Part shown: positions 51,885 through 61,043 of the stretch, piece by piece
How positions within the stretch are numbered: position 1 is the stretch's first letter
Layout of the letters: each line of letters begins with the position of its first letter
Assembly (NCBI RefSeq): GCF_018691265.1
Contig: NW_024881296.1
Span: 11,749,427-11,813,426, forward strand
Direction of reading: 5' to 3'
Source: Tyto alba
Lineage: Eukaryota > Chordata > Aves > Strigiformes > Tytonidae
Length of the DNA stretch: 64,000 nucleotides
Translations under genes and position numbers: made by a program
Notes under the pieces: model-generated
Told to the model about the DNA's origin: nothing
Seen by the model: only the letters and a program-made list of their open reading frames with translations
Database searches by the model: none

Positions 51885-53510
51885 TCTACAAGGTATTTGT
51901 CACTTTTTATACAAGTGTACCTACTTATCCTTCAGAAAAGCGTTAAGAATAACCGAGAAATATTCCACAGAACGTGGACAGACCTTCCATGGGGCAGGTT
52001 TCCCTTCAAAACGTTCACTGGATAAAGCCTTTAAGAGAAAGGGACCCTCAGTTAGTACAGAGTGCCCTTTACCCGAGGTGCCTGGCTCTCACCACGGACG
52101 CAGTGATGCCAGACTTTTCCACCAGGAGGTATTTAGCAGTCTCAGGGATGGGCACCAGCTGAACCGGGCTTCAAATTATTCAGCTCGAAACATTAGGAGG
52201 GCTTCTTTCTGGTTAACTGTGCCCTTGTGCTTTGAAAAGTTACTTTCCAAATACCAGACTGTTTCAGAAGGAATCTACCTGAAACTTTTGCTAACTAGTG
52301 TAGGATTAACTAAATAAATACAGCATAAGAAAGAGGTTTCTACATCTATTATCTTCAGTGTAATTGTAGAATTGCACTAGTAAAGGGAAAACAAAGCACA
52401 AAGTCCGGTGCCCATTAATAAATCCACCTCAGCCAGCACGAACACGTGATATGTAACAAAAATAGGAGTAACAACACATGCAGCAAGTTACTGCTGTGGG
52501 ACACCATCTTCCCTTCCCTTGTATTTTAAGAATTATTAGCGGTACAGCCCTAGCACCAAAGTGGCTTTTTCCTCCCTATTTCAATTTCCTGCCATTATAA
52601 AACTGCCAAACGCTTCCGATCGCCTCCCTGAACGGCTTCACCAAGACGGCAAGATGCTTCAGATGGCCTCAGGTCGTCAGCGACAAGAAGACCTGACGAA
52701 GGAAAGTCCTAGTCGAACTCTGGGTTTTCCACAGTAATCAGGCTGACAATTTTTGAAGTGTCACTACTTTCTGGATGGCTACACAGGTAAGAATATACAT
52801 TTATAAATGGAAGAATATGCCAACTTTTTTTTTTTTTTCAAATTTTTTTTTGTTTGTTTTAATTTAGGTTTTATTCTTCCACCGCATCCATCTGTGCCTA
52901 CACAGGGGAAAGTGCCTACAGGCCACGCACGTGGAGGAACTCGGGCTCCCAGTCCCAACCCTCCGGCTCCACCGAGCTGCCAGAGCTGCCGTGCCCCGGC
53001 CCAAGGCGCAGCGGGACCCCCCCTGCCCCCCGCTCCTGCCTCACCTCCCCGCTGGCCGCCGGCGCCGCTGCCAGCCCCCCCGCCAGCCCCCCCACGCCTG
53101 CGTGTTCCATTTCCACAGGAGGGGCGGCTGGAGGGAGGGTTTCCTACTCATCATCCTGGGCCTCAGCTCCATCCCTTTCGGCGCTGGGAGCCTGGGAGGA
53201 GTTGGTTTCCCCGCGGCAGCTACGCTACTTTCTAGCAATTGATTAGTCATTAAGCACAGACAGCACCAGGTCTACCCCCGGCTCACACCTGGGCACAAAA
53301 CGCTGTTTTATGAAGTGTACTGGTGTCAGACCAGGCGACCAAACCCAGGCAGGCCCACGGCCGCAGCCCCAGCGTGCTCACGGGCTGCTGCCTGACCGGG
53401 CAGGCGCGGCGCTGCCGCAGCCGAGCCCCGGCCACCGACCTCCGAGTCCGGCTGCCCGGCTTGGGGTCCTGCCTATTCTAAGGTGGGGGAGAAAAAGGGG
53501 GGGGGGGGGA

Positions 53511-53559
53511 GGAAACAAACAAACAAACAAAAAAAAAAAACACAAACCAAAAAAACCCT
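53511..53559 (+). repeat. A-rich (AAAC)n tract after G13
   Basis: G13 at 53497-53509 is followed by four AAAC units, A12 and further A-rich sequence ending AAAAACCCTAAG. The end resembles that of the tract at 38073-38130. Confidence 0.85.
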
Positions 53560-54467
53560 AAGACCTGGATGAAGCCCCTCTGCTCCAGGGAAGCACCCAA
53601 GCGTGAGACCCGAGCTGAGTCCCAGCTGTCCGGCTGCTTTCGGGACACTCAGCCCCCCCGGCCCGGTGGGTTCAAGCGGCCCTGGACCAACCCACGGGCT
53701 TTCAAGAGTCCACCTGCCCCTCCTACCCCCCCTTCCGCCCGCACGGCGGGAGGGGAGGCCAAGGGTTGCACCGGGTGACACATCACTCACATCACGGGTG
53801 TTCGGAGCGAGCGCTACTTCGGAAGCGCAACCCAAATCGAGTTTTACAAGTGACACGCACCTCGCAGAGTTACCAACATGAACCACCTGGGTGGAAACAG
53901 CCTCGGTCCAAAGCACAGATACGTCTTGCTTAGTCATAAAAACTTTTTTTTTTTTTTTTTTTTGTTTTTACAATACTGTAACTTAATAATTTACAAGCTG
54001 AAACTGATCACCCAGTATTTGAAATACGTCACAGCGAGTTACAGTTATCACTAGGACTTCACAGCAAATAAAACTTGTAACTAAACATGCACAGATCATT
54101 ATATATACAGTGATAAAAAAATAACGATGTACATTTTCTTGTAAGAAGAAATTAAGTAAATTCTTTGTGCATTTCAGGATTGAAACATCTAACCTATATA
54201 AAATTACTTTAAAATATGAAGTAAATATTTAACCCAAAACTTGAGAAATCTTTCGTAATCTGCAATATAGCCTTCTCATTTCAGTTTCTCTTTCTCTGAC
54301 ACAGAACAACTTAGGAATTTTATCCTCTAAGATATTTAATAGTAATGTGCAGATATAAAAAAATACGTCCTTTGTGGCAAGCTTGAACATATATATATAT
54401 ATATATTTACAAACCTCCAGAACAAATTAGCATTAAAAAACACAGAAGTAGCAGATTGACATAGTGC

Positions 54468-54473
54468 TTTATT
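54468..54473 (-). terminator. AKT3: Candidate AKT3 poly(A) signal
   Basis: AATAAA on the minus strand (TTTATT on +), followed in transcript sense by a U-rich/GU-containing segment (CTTCTGTGTTTTTT). The UTR would be about 3.5 kb. Confidence 0.45.
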
Positions 54474-54875
54474 TAAGCTGTCTGTACGAAGGAAAATAAT
54501 GTGCATCCCTATCATATACGTGTAAAAATACTAAGGATGTACAGTGTACAAAAACAGTTTCTTGTAGTTATTTCACATCCTTGTGGGTCATATACTTAAG
54601 GAAATAAACGGTTTAAGTATGACCAACAGTAATACGGTTTCTTGGGTTCATAGTCGTGTCTGCTTAATATCCTTAACCATATGACTAGATCTTGCATGGA
54701 TCTAATGAAAGAACTAGCAAGGTCAAGAAATGTCACAAACTCTAAAGCTACAGGGAGGTAATTCAATTACCAATTTAGAGGTTTTTATTTAAATAAATAC
54801 TTTACATTTCATGCTTGCCTGTAATGCACTACCAGGAGCAAGATAAGGAAATTCTACTGTAGACAGTACAAACAG

Positions 54876-54883
54876 TAGCAGCA
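54876..54883 (-). promoter_or_regulatory. AKT3: miR-15/16-type seed match
   Basis: The + strand reads TAGCAGCA, identical to miR-15/16 nucleotides 1-8, so the AKT3 transcript carries the perfect complement (8-mer class). A second 7-mer match is at 57781-57787, about 210 nt after the stop codon. Confidence 0.4.
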
Positions 54884-56184
54884 AAGTGTGTACATTGAGG
54901 TGTAATATATAGACCCTGCAGTTAGTAAGGAAAGACCTTACTTTTGTACTCTAGGAGAAGCACATGGCCCCTGCAAGAACAGTCAGCTTTAAGAAGCCGC
55001 GAGTAAAGATGGAGAAGAACGTAAAACAATACTGGGATAAATGTTCTTTAAGCAACAGGAATGTGCTGGAAGATGGGTTAGTGTGGGAAGCGAAGCTGTG
55101 TGCAAAACTGCCAAAATCCAAACAGAAATGACCGATTTCCTCCGCGATGGCTGCAGTACGAGAGGGCATAACTCTGTGCCGTGGAAGTCAGTACAAGCTG
55201 GAGCCAAACTCTGCAAGGTGCTGTGCTCGGAAGGCTCGCCAAGGTGGCCAGCCACCACCTCCTCTCCCAACCCAACCGCAACCGCCAACAGCAAAAGAAG
55301 AGCTTCAAAAGTTCCTCTCGGCACCGCCTGCCCATTTCGCTTTCACCCGCCTCTGACGTCTGGCAAGAGACGCACTCCCCCGACCCCGGGCAGCGCGAAG
55401 CGGCTGCCGAGTCTCTCTGTAGCACAAACTCCGTCTCTGATGTTCTGGCAGGCCGACAGCGCGATGCAAAGGGAAGCCTTAGAAGGTTTTCAACTGATTC
55501 GCTGACAGGTATTTACCGCAAACCGCATGCTAACTACTAGCTACGCGATGGGGAGCCAACGGCGGGGTTGGTTCTGCCCCCGCGGGGCGGCTGGCCGGGG
55601 GCACGGCCCCGCTTGGCCGTTCGCCAGAGGTGCCCTGGGTCGGGGGGCTTATTGCTGGTACAAGCTGAAAACACGGGGGAAAAACCACAGGCAATATAAC
55701 ACAGATTTCCAATCACCATAGGTTTAGTAAGCGCGAGGCCTTTGCGGAGAATTAATTAATGCCCGTCTAGTAGGAACTCGGTTATGTCGGTCACGCGCTC
55801 GCTGTGTCGCCGTGGCCACCTCTCCGCTACCGGCGCCTGCCGCGGCTCCTCTCGCTCCCTAGAGGGATGATCTCTACACGTGTCTAGTGTTCCAAGGGGA
55901 CAGAATGAGATCCTACCTAGCTAGGATGTACACCCCCATCTATTTCTGACTGATTACCCATCCGTTCCGACAGATACAAGACGAACCGCGAAAAAATTGT
56001 CGAACTCAGCCCGCGGCTTCAGCCGCCTCTTGCTAAACCGCCCGCCGGCCCCTCGGCAAGAGGCTGAGGCACCTGGGGAGGGAACTCCGCTCACCTCCCC
56101 GCTCACACAACGCGCCCGGGGACACTCTGCGATCCCGTGGGCTCCGAACGCAGAGACCCTTGGAATGACAACCCACCTGGAGCC

Positions 56185-56207
56185 GGGGGGGGGGGGGGGG
56201 GGGGGGG
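56185..56207 (+). repeat. G23 homopolymer (C23 in AKT3 sense)
   Basis: Twenty-three uninterrupted G on the + strand, then CGGAGCAG and a further G run. In AKT3 transcript orientation it is a C23 tract inside the 3' UTR. The length may be imprecise because of sequencing. Confidence 0.9.
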
Positions 56208-56282
56208 CGGAGCAGGGGGGGCCAGATGCCGTCAGCAAGGGCACGTGCGCGCTACCGCTGCGCTGCGCAACGTCCCGACTCC

Positions 56283-56290
56283 TAGCACCA
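56283..56290 (-). promoter_or_regulatory. AKT3: miR-29-type seed match
   Basis: The + strand reads TAGCACCA, identical to miR-29 nucleotides 1-8, so the AKT3 mRNA carries the 8-mer complement. The 13-mer CCTAGCACCAAAG here recurs exactly at 52549-52561. Confidence 0.4.
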
Positions 56291-56961
56291 AAGGGGTTTA
56301 TTATTAAGATTATCATTGCTGAAGATCAAAGCTGAAGTGGATGCACGTGTTCTGTTAGATACAGATCTTCGGGAACGGAAAGACATTTTCCTGCCAGTGG
56401 AGCGTTTCTCGCGGTGTCTGGAGTTCGGTCAGGTACCACGGTTACATGGGACATGCTGGCTCTCGGGACTCTTTTGGTTGAGAATGGCCGATCCCACAAA
56501 ATTCCTATTTTCATTATTAAAATAAAGTGCTTTTCTTGTAATCACTGTGGTCTCGTTGTTCAAATGCAATTCCTTCATATAGAACAGAAATTTTCTGTCG
56601 TGCTGTCAGGCTCTTACATTATAAGTTTATCCTCAATGGAGCACAAGATGGAGTTTTTTTGTCTGTTTGTTTTTAACCCTTTGGCACATGAGGTTGGAAT
56701 ACCTCACCTCCGCTGCCAAACAATTAAAAGACAATTAAAATTTCATTCACAAAAATCTGTTTCTAAGCAGTATGTACAATTTCAGAGCCTTGTGAAAATT
56801 TCCACATGGGAGAAAAGTGCATTATTCCCTTCAGCTTGTACAGTCCTTCCATATATTACAAAATTAACTGCTATAAGCCTGTTCTATCTAAGATGTAGCA
56901 GCATTTGCAAACATGACACATACAATCCTTATCTCTAAAAATAAATACTACCGCAGTAAAA

Positions 56962-56968
<7 letters not shown>

Positions 56969-56995
<27 letters not shown>
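56969..56995 (+). repeat. A27 homopolymer
   Basis: Twenty-seven A on the + strand, 23 nt after an AATAAA (56940-56945). The arrangement resembles a retroposed poly(A) tail; see findings. Confidence 0.95.
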
Positions 56996-56998
<3 letters not shown>

Positions 56999-57997
56999 TA
57001 TTCAGAGTTAAACACCTGGAGAAAAAGCTAATTCACAAACTCAAAATAAAAACGAGTAAGGCAAACACCTGTTTACCTTGGTGCACACGTTTTGGTGAAA
57101 AGCAATACCGTTATGCCTGTCTACATTCTTCAGCCATCAGAGGTGATGTATATCACGAAAGAAAAAGAAAAGCATGAGAAAGATGTTATCTGGTGCAAAT
57201 TATAAGACCCCTTAAACAACTTCAACTGCTGCTTTTATGCCTTCATTTCTTGCATGTATAATGTTCAGTTCTCCATGATTGCACGTGAACCTGGAAGTTC
57301 TAAGTGGCAGGCTGGGTGAGCCCAGCCCTTCTGCTTCTTCTGTAGTATCCAACAGTAATTAAAAAATAATATATATATATATTTATATATATCAACAGTT
57401 TAAGTCCTCCTCTCAAATGTTTCCCAAACAAATTCCAGCCCGATGTTAATGACAGAGACCTGCTTCAAGTAATGATATGCCTAACAAAAACCTTGCATAT
57501 GTACATCACCACCCCGATGTTTCCTTGTTCTAACCAGCACAAACAGGTGCAAGAAAACGTTACTGACTAGTCTTTTTAGACTAATGACAATTTCGATTCC
57601 TCTTCTAGAAGAAGATAAGCTGGACCAACACTTTTTTTTTTTTTTTTTGTTTAGCCTCCACTGTGAGGAAAAATAGATGACTACTTGCACACAAAGTGTA
57701 CAGTGCTGAAGTCAAGTCATCTACCTCCAAAGAAACTGTTAGTAACTTCTTGACGTTGCTATTATACTGAGACTGTGGGCAGCAGCAACAGCGGGAGAGC
57801 GGAGTAGAGAAAGGTCTTGTATTTCATGCAAAACCAAAATGGACTTTGGGTACGTTTGGGAAAGGAACTTGTTCAATTTGGAACGGTCTCTGAAAGTGCC
57901 CCTGCTACCTTAAATAGTATCTAGTACTGGTGGTGATGCTCAGGAATCAATTTCAGTGATAAACTTAAGATGACAGTGAAGCAGCAGAACAAAAAAG

Positions 57998-58083
57998 TTA
58001 TTCTCGTCCACTTGCAGAGTAGGAAAACTGGGGGAAATGCGGCCGCCTCTCATTGTCCATGCAGTCCATACCATCCTCGTCAT
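57998..58083 (-). CDS. AKT3: AKT3 terminal coding exon, hydrophobic motif
   Basis: Read on the minus strand, the exon starts after AATGCAG with AT, which completes the Tyr codon begun in the previous exon. It continues [20 protein letters not shown] then YSASGRE and TAA (57998-58000). This is the C-terminus of AKT3 (PKB gamma), a Ser/Thr kinase of the PI3K/mTOR pathway. FPQFSY is the hydrophobic motif whose Ser (Ser472 in human) is phosphorylated by mTORC2 for full activity. The residues match mammalian AKT3 as I remember it, and distinguish it from AKT1 and AKT2, which have different tails. The exon fixes strand, reading frame and 3' end of the gene's coding part. Confidence 0.97.
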
Positions 58084-58287
58084 CTGCATTAGGGGAGAAG
58101 TTCAGAATGTCACTTCATTTGCAACACAGTTTTCTCGTTCACCTGCTATGCAGTACATCTGTCAGGGTTCAACGCTGAAGTTAACGGCTCAAATTAAAGC
58201 AAGACTTTCGCCACGTAAGCTGATGCTCAGGCAGTAGAATGATGCTCGCTGACAGGATACCCTTTCAGTCGGTCACCATTTATTTCA

Positions 58288-58306
58288 GGGTGGGTGGGTG
58301 GGTGGG
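58288..58306 (+). repeat. (GGGT)n tract, quadruplex motif
   Basis: Five GGG runs separated by single T, a canonical parallel G-quadruplex pattern on the + strand. It sits 205 bp from the AKT3 terminal exon, where the pre-mRNA would be CCCA-repeat. Confidence 0.9.
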
Positions 58307-59490
58307 TTGGATGGTTCGTTTATGATGACTGTCACCTGAGAACTTCCATCATCACCCCCCCCCCCAGGCTCATCACAACATGCCAGCACAGCTGGCTTCT
58401 GGTAGCACCGAAGCCCACTGCTGCTTGAAGCAGCCAGTTGTCATTGTTTCTTAGGCTGAGTTCAGGAAATCATCACCTTACTGGAGATATATTTAAATAC
58501 TCCTCCATTTCAAAGGGAGATAAAAGGAAAAACAGCTACAAAATGAACAATTCATGCAGGTTATACGTGCTGCAATTCTTACGTGTTATTTTTTGGTAAA
58601 CTATTTATTTTTACAGCATTTACTGGGATCAGAGGAAACACAGACTAAGCCAAATTCATAAATATTTTTATTTACATAATTCCTGCAGTGCCAATGGAAT
58701 CCAGGCACCAGATGTTGCCTAACCCTGAGAATTTGGATCTACGTTCTCACACGGATGTTTTAACAGTGCTTATCCTTAAAGACTCCTGTTGAAACTGTTG
58801 GCTAATGATGTACTTATAGGCATTTTTTTTCACAATTTATGTATCTTTGTATCTTCGTATATTCTACAAATAAAAACTAGAGTTAATGCACGTTTGAGCA
58901 ATTGCTATGATTAGGCTGCTTGACTTCAACAGTGCCTCTCAGTTCTGTAACTTCAAATACAATCTCGCTTTTGCGCTGCCAATTTAGATTAGGTTAATGT
59001 ACAAAGCTTGTTTGGTTTGCTATCAGGTTGTTTACTGTAGACACAAGATACAGTTTCAATATTCACTTAGTGTGATTCCTAAAATTTTGATATCTAAATA
59101 ACAGGCCTAGATGTTACAGAAATTACCTCTGTAACGATGAAAGATCTTTAGTTTGGCAGTAACTTTCTCACACACGGTAGCCAGCCCTCCATCCCTCAAA
59201 GGCATACCAGCCTCCTTTTGCACGATCACACCAGGCAGAGGTGACACCATACCGGAGATAATAATTTAAAACAAAAATAATTCAAAAATCACTTCCTGTT
59301 GCAAAACCCCCAGGAAAGGGAAAACCCCGTGTGGTCCTCAAGCCACTGCAGTTCACTAGAAGCGGCAGCCGTTTTCCAGACCTACCTGGCCCAAGAGAAA
59401 AACGCACCTCTGTGCTGCTGGCCATGCCGCTTGCAACCCCTCCCTGCACCCCTGCTGGCCCCCACCCCCATTTGATTACCCTTCTGACTT

Positions 59491-59513
59491 GGGGGGGGGG
59501 GGGGGGGGGGGGG
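59491..59513 (+). repeat. G23 homopolymer
   Basis: Twenty-three G on the + strand within the last AKT3 intron (C23 in the pre-mRNA). It has the same length as the run at 56185-56207. Confidence 0.9.
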
Positions 59514-60427
59514 TTGCAGCCCGTGCTGAGCTTCACGCTGCAGCAGCCAGACCAGGAGCAGAGGCCAAGAGGTACTTGAGGTATATGTGGGGTGTTTCCC
59601 TGCGTCACTACTGGGCACCCGCTCTGAATTCAATACATTTAAAACCGGAGTCTTGGTTGCGTACGCACGTTTTGTATTGCTTCAGGCTTGGATGGATAAA
59701 GAGCCATTCTCATTGCGTATGTGGAGTTTCAAGAGATCAGAACTTTATGATAGCGAATTAACAGACTCTAAATTAATCCAAACTGTAGCAAAATTTGTTC
59801 AAATTACAAATACGAACAAACTCTTGTCAAGAGAGATGGGAGAAGAAAGCGTTGGCTTTTTCACAGCAGGAAGACTTAAAATCAATTAAATGACTGGGTT
59901 GAAACCCTAAAAATGCAAAATCCAGAAAATACTCCAGTTCTATATACCAACAGAAAACTGCAGCCTACCCCAGGAATCCTAAAACACACAAAAACGAGCT
60001 AGCTTTATGGAAGGGTAACCAACCTTAACAACAGCCTTTATTTTCTACTTTTGTGATCCTCCCTCCCCATCCTCCAATATATATTAGAAAAAAAAAAAAT
60101 TAAAAATCTCACTTCGAAAGGGAATTCATTCAAGAACTCAGCAGCAAGATTTTAACTGCTTTGGCTTGGCATGGAACTCTGTTAAGCCCTAGCTTGGCCA
60201 ATCAGATCATGATTCTTGTGTGTGCAGCAGCAGATGACAGAAATACAAACTGGGGTGAAATTACATTCACTCCAACAAAGAAACTCGGCAAGGCCTGGTG
60301 CAGCAGCTACATCTATATTAATAACTTATTTAAGAGCTCTGCTGAAGCACAGGACTTGATAGGAAATTTCATTTTCAAGTAATTGATATGTACACAAGAA
60401 ACATTCACTTGTCTCTGTCTGGCTGCT

Positions 60428-60463
60428 CTTTTTTTTTTTTTTTCTTTTTTTTTTTTTTTCTTT

Positions 60464-60494
<31 letters not shown>

Positions 60495-60497
60495 CCC
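60428..60497 (+). repeat. T15C minisatellite, exact 16-nt period
   Basis: C at 60428, 60444, 60460 and 60476, each followed by 15 T (the last block is longer, T18) before CCC at 60495. It lies 0.45 kb downstream of the AKT3 exon 60941-61043 and is GA15-repeat in the pre-mRNA. Confidence 0.95.
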
Positions 60498-60940
60498 TTT
60501 TGGTCTTTATCTAACCCACTAAACCTAGACAACCCTAGCCACTAGCAGTGTCCAAATGCTTAAAGCAGGGTCCATGTTCCAAGTACTTTGCTCAACCGGG
60601 ACCTTGACTGACAACCAGCAAACGTTTGTAGCTGGTGTTTTCCCTTATTTAAAAAGAAAACAAAACAAATAATAAAAGAAAACCAAATCAAAACCAAGAA
60701 AACCAACATCAAAAATGCCCCAAAATCCAACCCATAGTGATCTAATATTCTAAGCTTTGCAACTACTCCTTCTTTAAAAGAATACTCTCATTGAGAGTTA
60801 CTCTTACACGCTTCCATATGAAGGGTTTTATGAATAAGAGCGAGAACAGCTTTTCCATTCAAACAGAAGAAAAACCTTACACAGTACTTTATTATAAACC
60901 GATTACTTTTAATTATGCTTATGCATAATTTCTGACTTAC

Positions 60941-61043
60941 ATTTTTCAGGCGGCGTTATTGTAATAGTCTGAGCTGTAAATTCTTCATCAAAATACCTGG
61001 TATCTGTCTCAGATGTCACTTGAGGCTTAAAAGGAGGTACAAG
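60941..61043 (-). CDS. AKT3: AKT3 penultimate coding exon, AGC-kinase C-tail
   Basis: A 103-nt exon on the minus strand, bounded by acceptor TTTCAG (61044-61049) and donor T|GTAAGT (60935-60940). It encodes [20 protein letters not shown] then [14 protein letters not shown], plus the first base of a Tyr codon completed at 58083. This is the AGC-kinase C-terminal extension: the PPFKP and TRYFDEEFT elements wrap the N-lobe, and the Thr of TITPP is the turn motif (Thr447 in human AKT3). The sequence fits AKT3, and 103 nt is, as I recall, the size of the homologous AKT exon. Kinase-domain exons lie beyond the window to the right. Confidence 0.97.

Larger units (their letters stand above)
51430..54449. 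other. Convergent 3' region between SDCCAG8 and AKT3
   Basis: Contains the candidate SDCCAG8 poly(A) signal (51732, + strand) and a candidate distal AKT3 signal (51879, - strand). A + strand open frame of 203 codons (51706-52317) has no recognisable similarity. A GC- and proline-codon-rich block spans 52.92-53.47 kb, followed by G13 (53497-53509), an A-rich AAAC tract and T20 at 53944-53963. Minus-strand miR-29-type seed matches at 52551 and 53262 hint that the AKT3 3' UTR may reach this far. Confidence 0.5.
54450..57997 (-). other. AKT3: AKT3 3' UTR (minimal extent)
   Basis: Sequence directly downstream of the AKT3 stop on the minus strand, with no further AKT3 coding frame. Candidate AATAAA signals on this strand lie at 54784-54789 and 54468-54473, with more distal ones at 52870 and 51879. 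It carries seed matches for miR-29 (56283) and miR-15/16 (54876, 57781), families reported to repress AKT3 in mammals. It mixes AT-rich stretches with GC-rich islands (55.25-55.64 and 56.03-56.29 kb) and a C23 run in transcript sense at 56185-56207. The true 3' end cannot be fixed from sequence alone. Confidence 0.55.
58084..60940 (-). other. AKT3: AKT3 last intron (2.86 kb)
   Basis: Intron between the two AKT3 exons, with GTAAGT donor at 60935-60940 and CAG acceptor at 58084-58086 (minus strand). It contains a G3T-repeat quadruplex motif (58288-58306), C11 (58355-58365), G23 (59491-59513) and a T15C minisatellite (60428-60497). No match was found for the alternative AKT3 C-terminal exon known from mammals. 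Confidence 0.9.

Noticed and set aside
51706..52317. 203-codon + strand open frame, the longest in the window
   Set aside because: A simple random model predicts roughly 0.4 frames of this length in a window this size, composition is not protein-like, and no motif is recognisable. It also lies in the convergent 3' region.
55041..55540. Overlapping frames of 115-154 codons on both strands opposite the AKT3 3' UTR
   Set aside because: Several frames are open simultaneously, which points to composition rather than selection; no splice or start evidence.
58084..60940. Alternative AKT3 C-terminal exon of the shorter mammalian isoform
   Set aside because: Looked for a matching minus-strand segment in the last intron and UTR and saw none; only the canonical terminal exon is supported.
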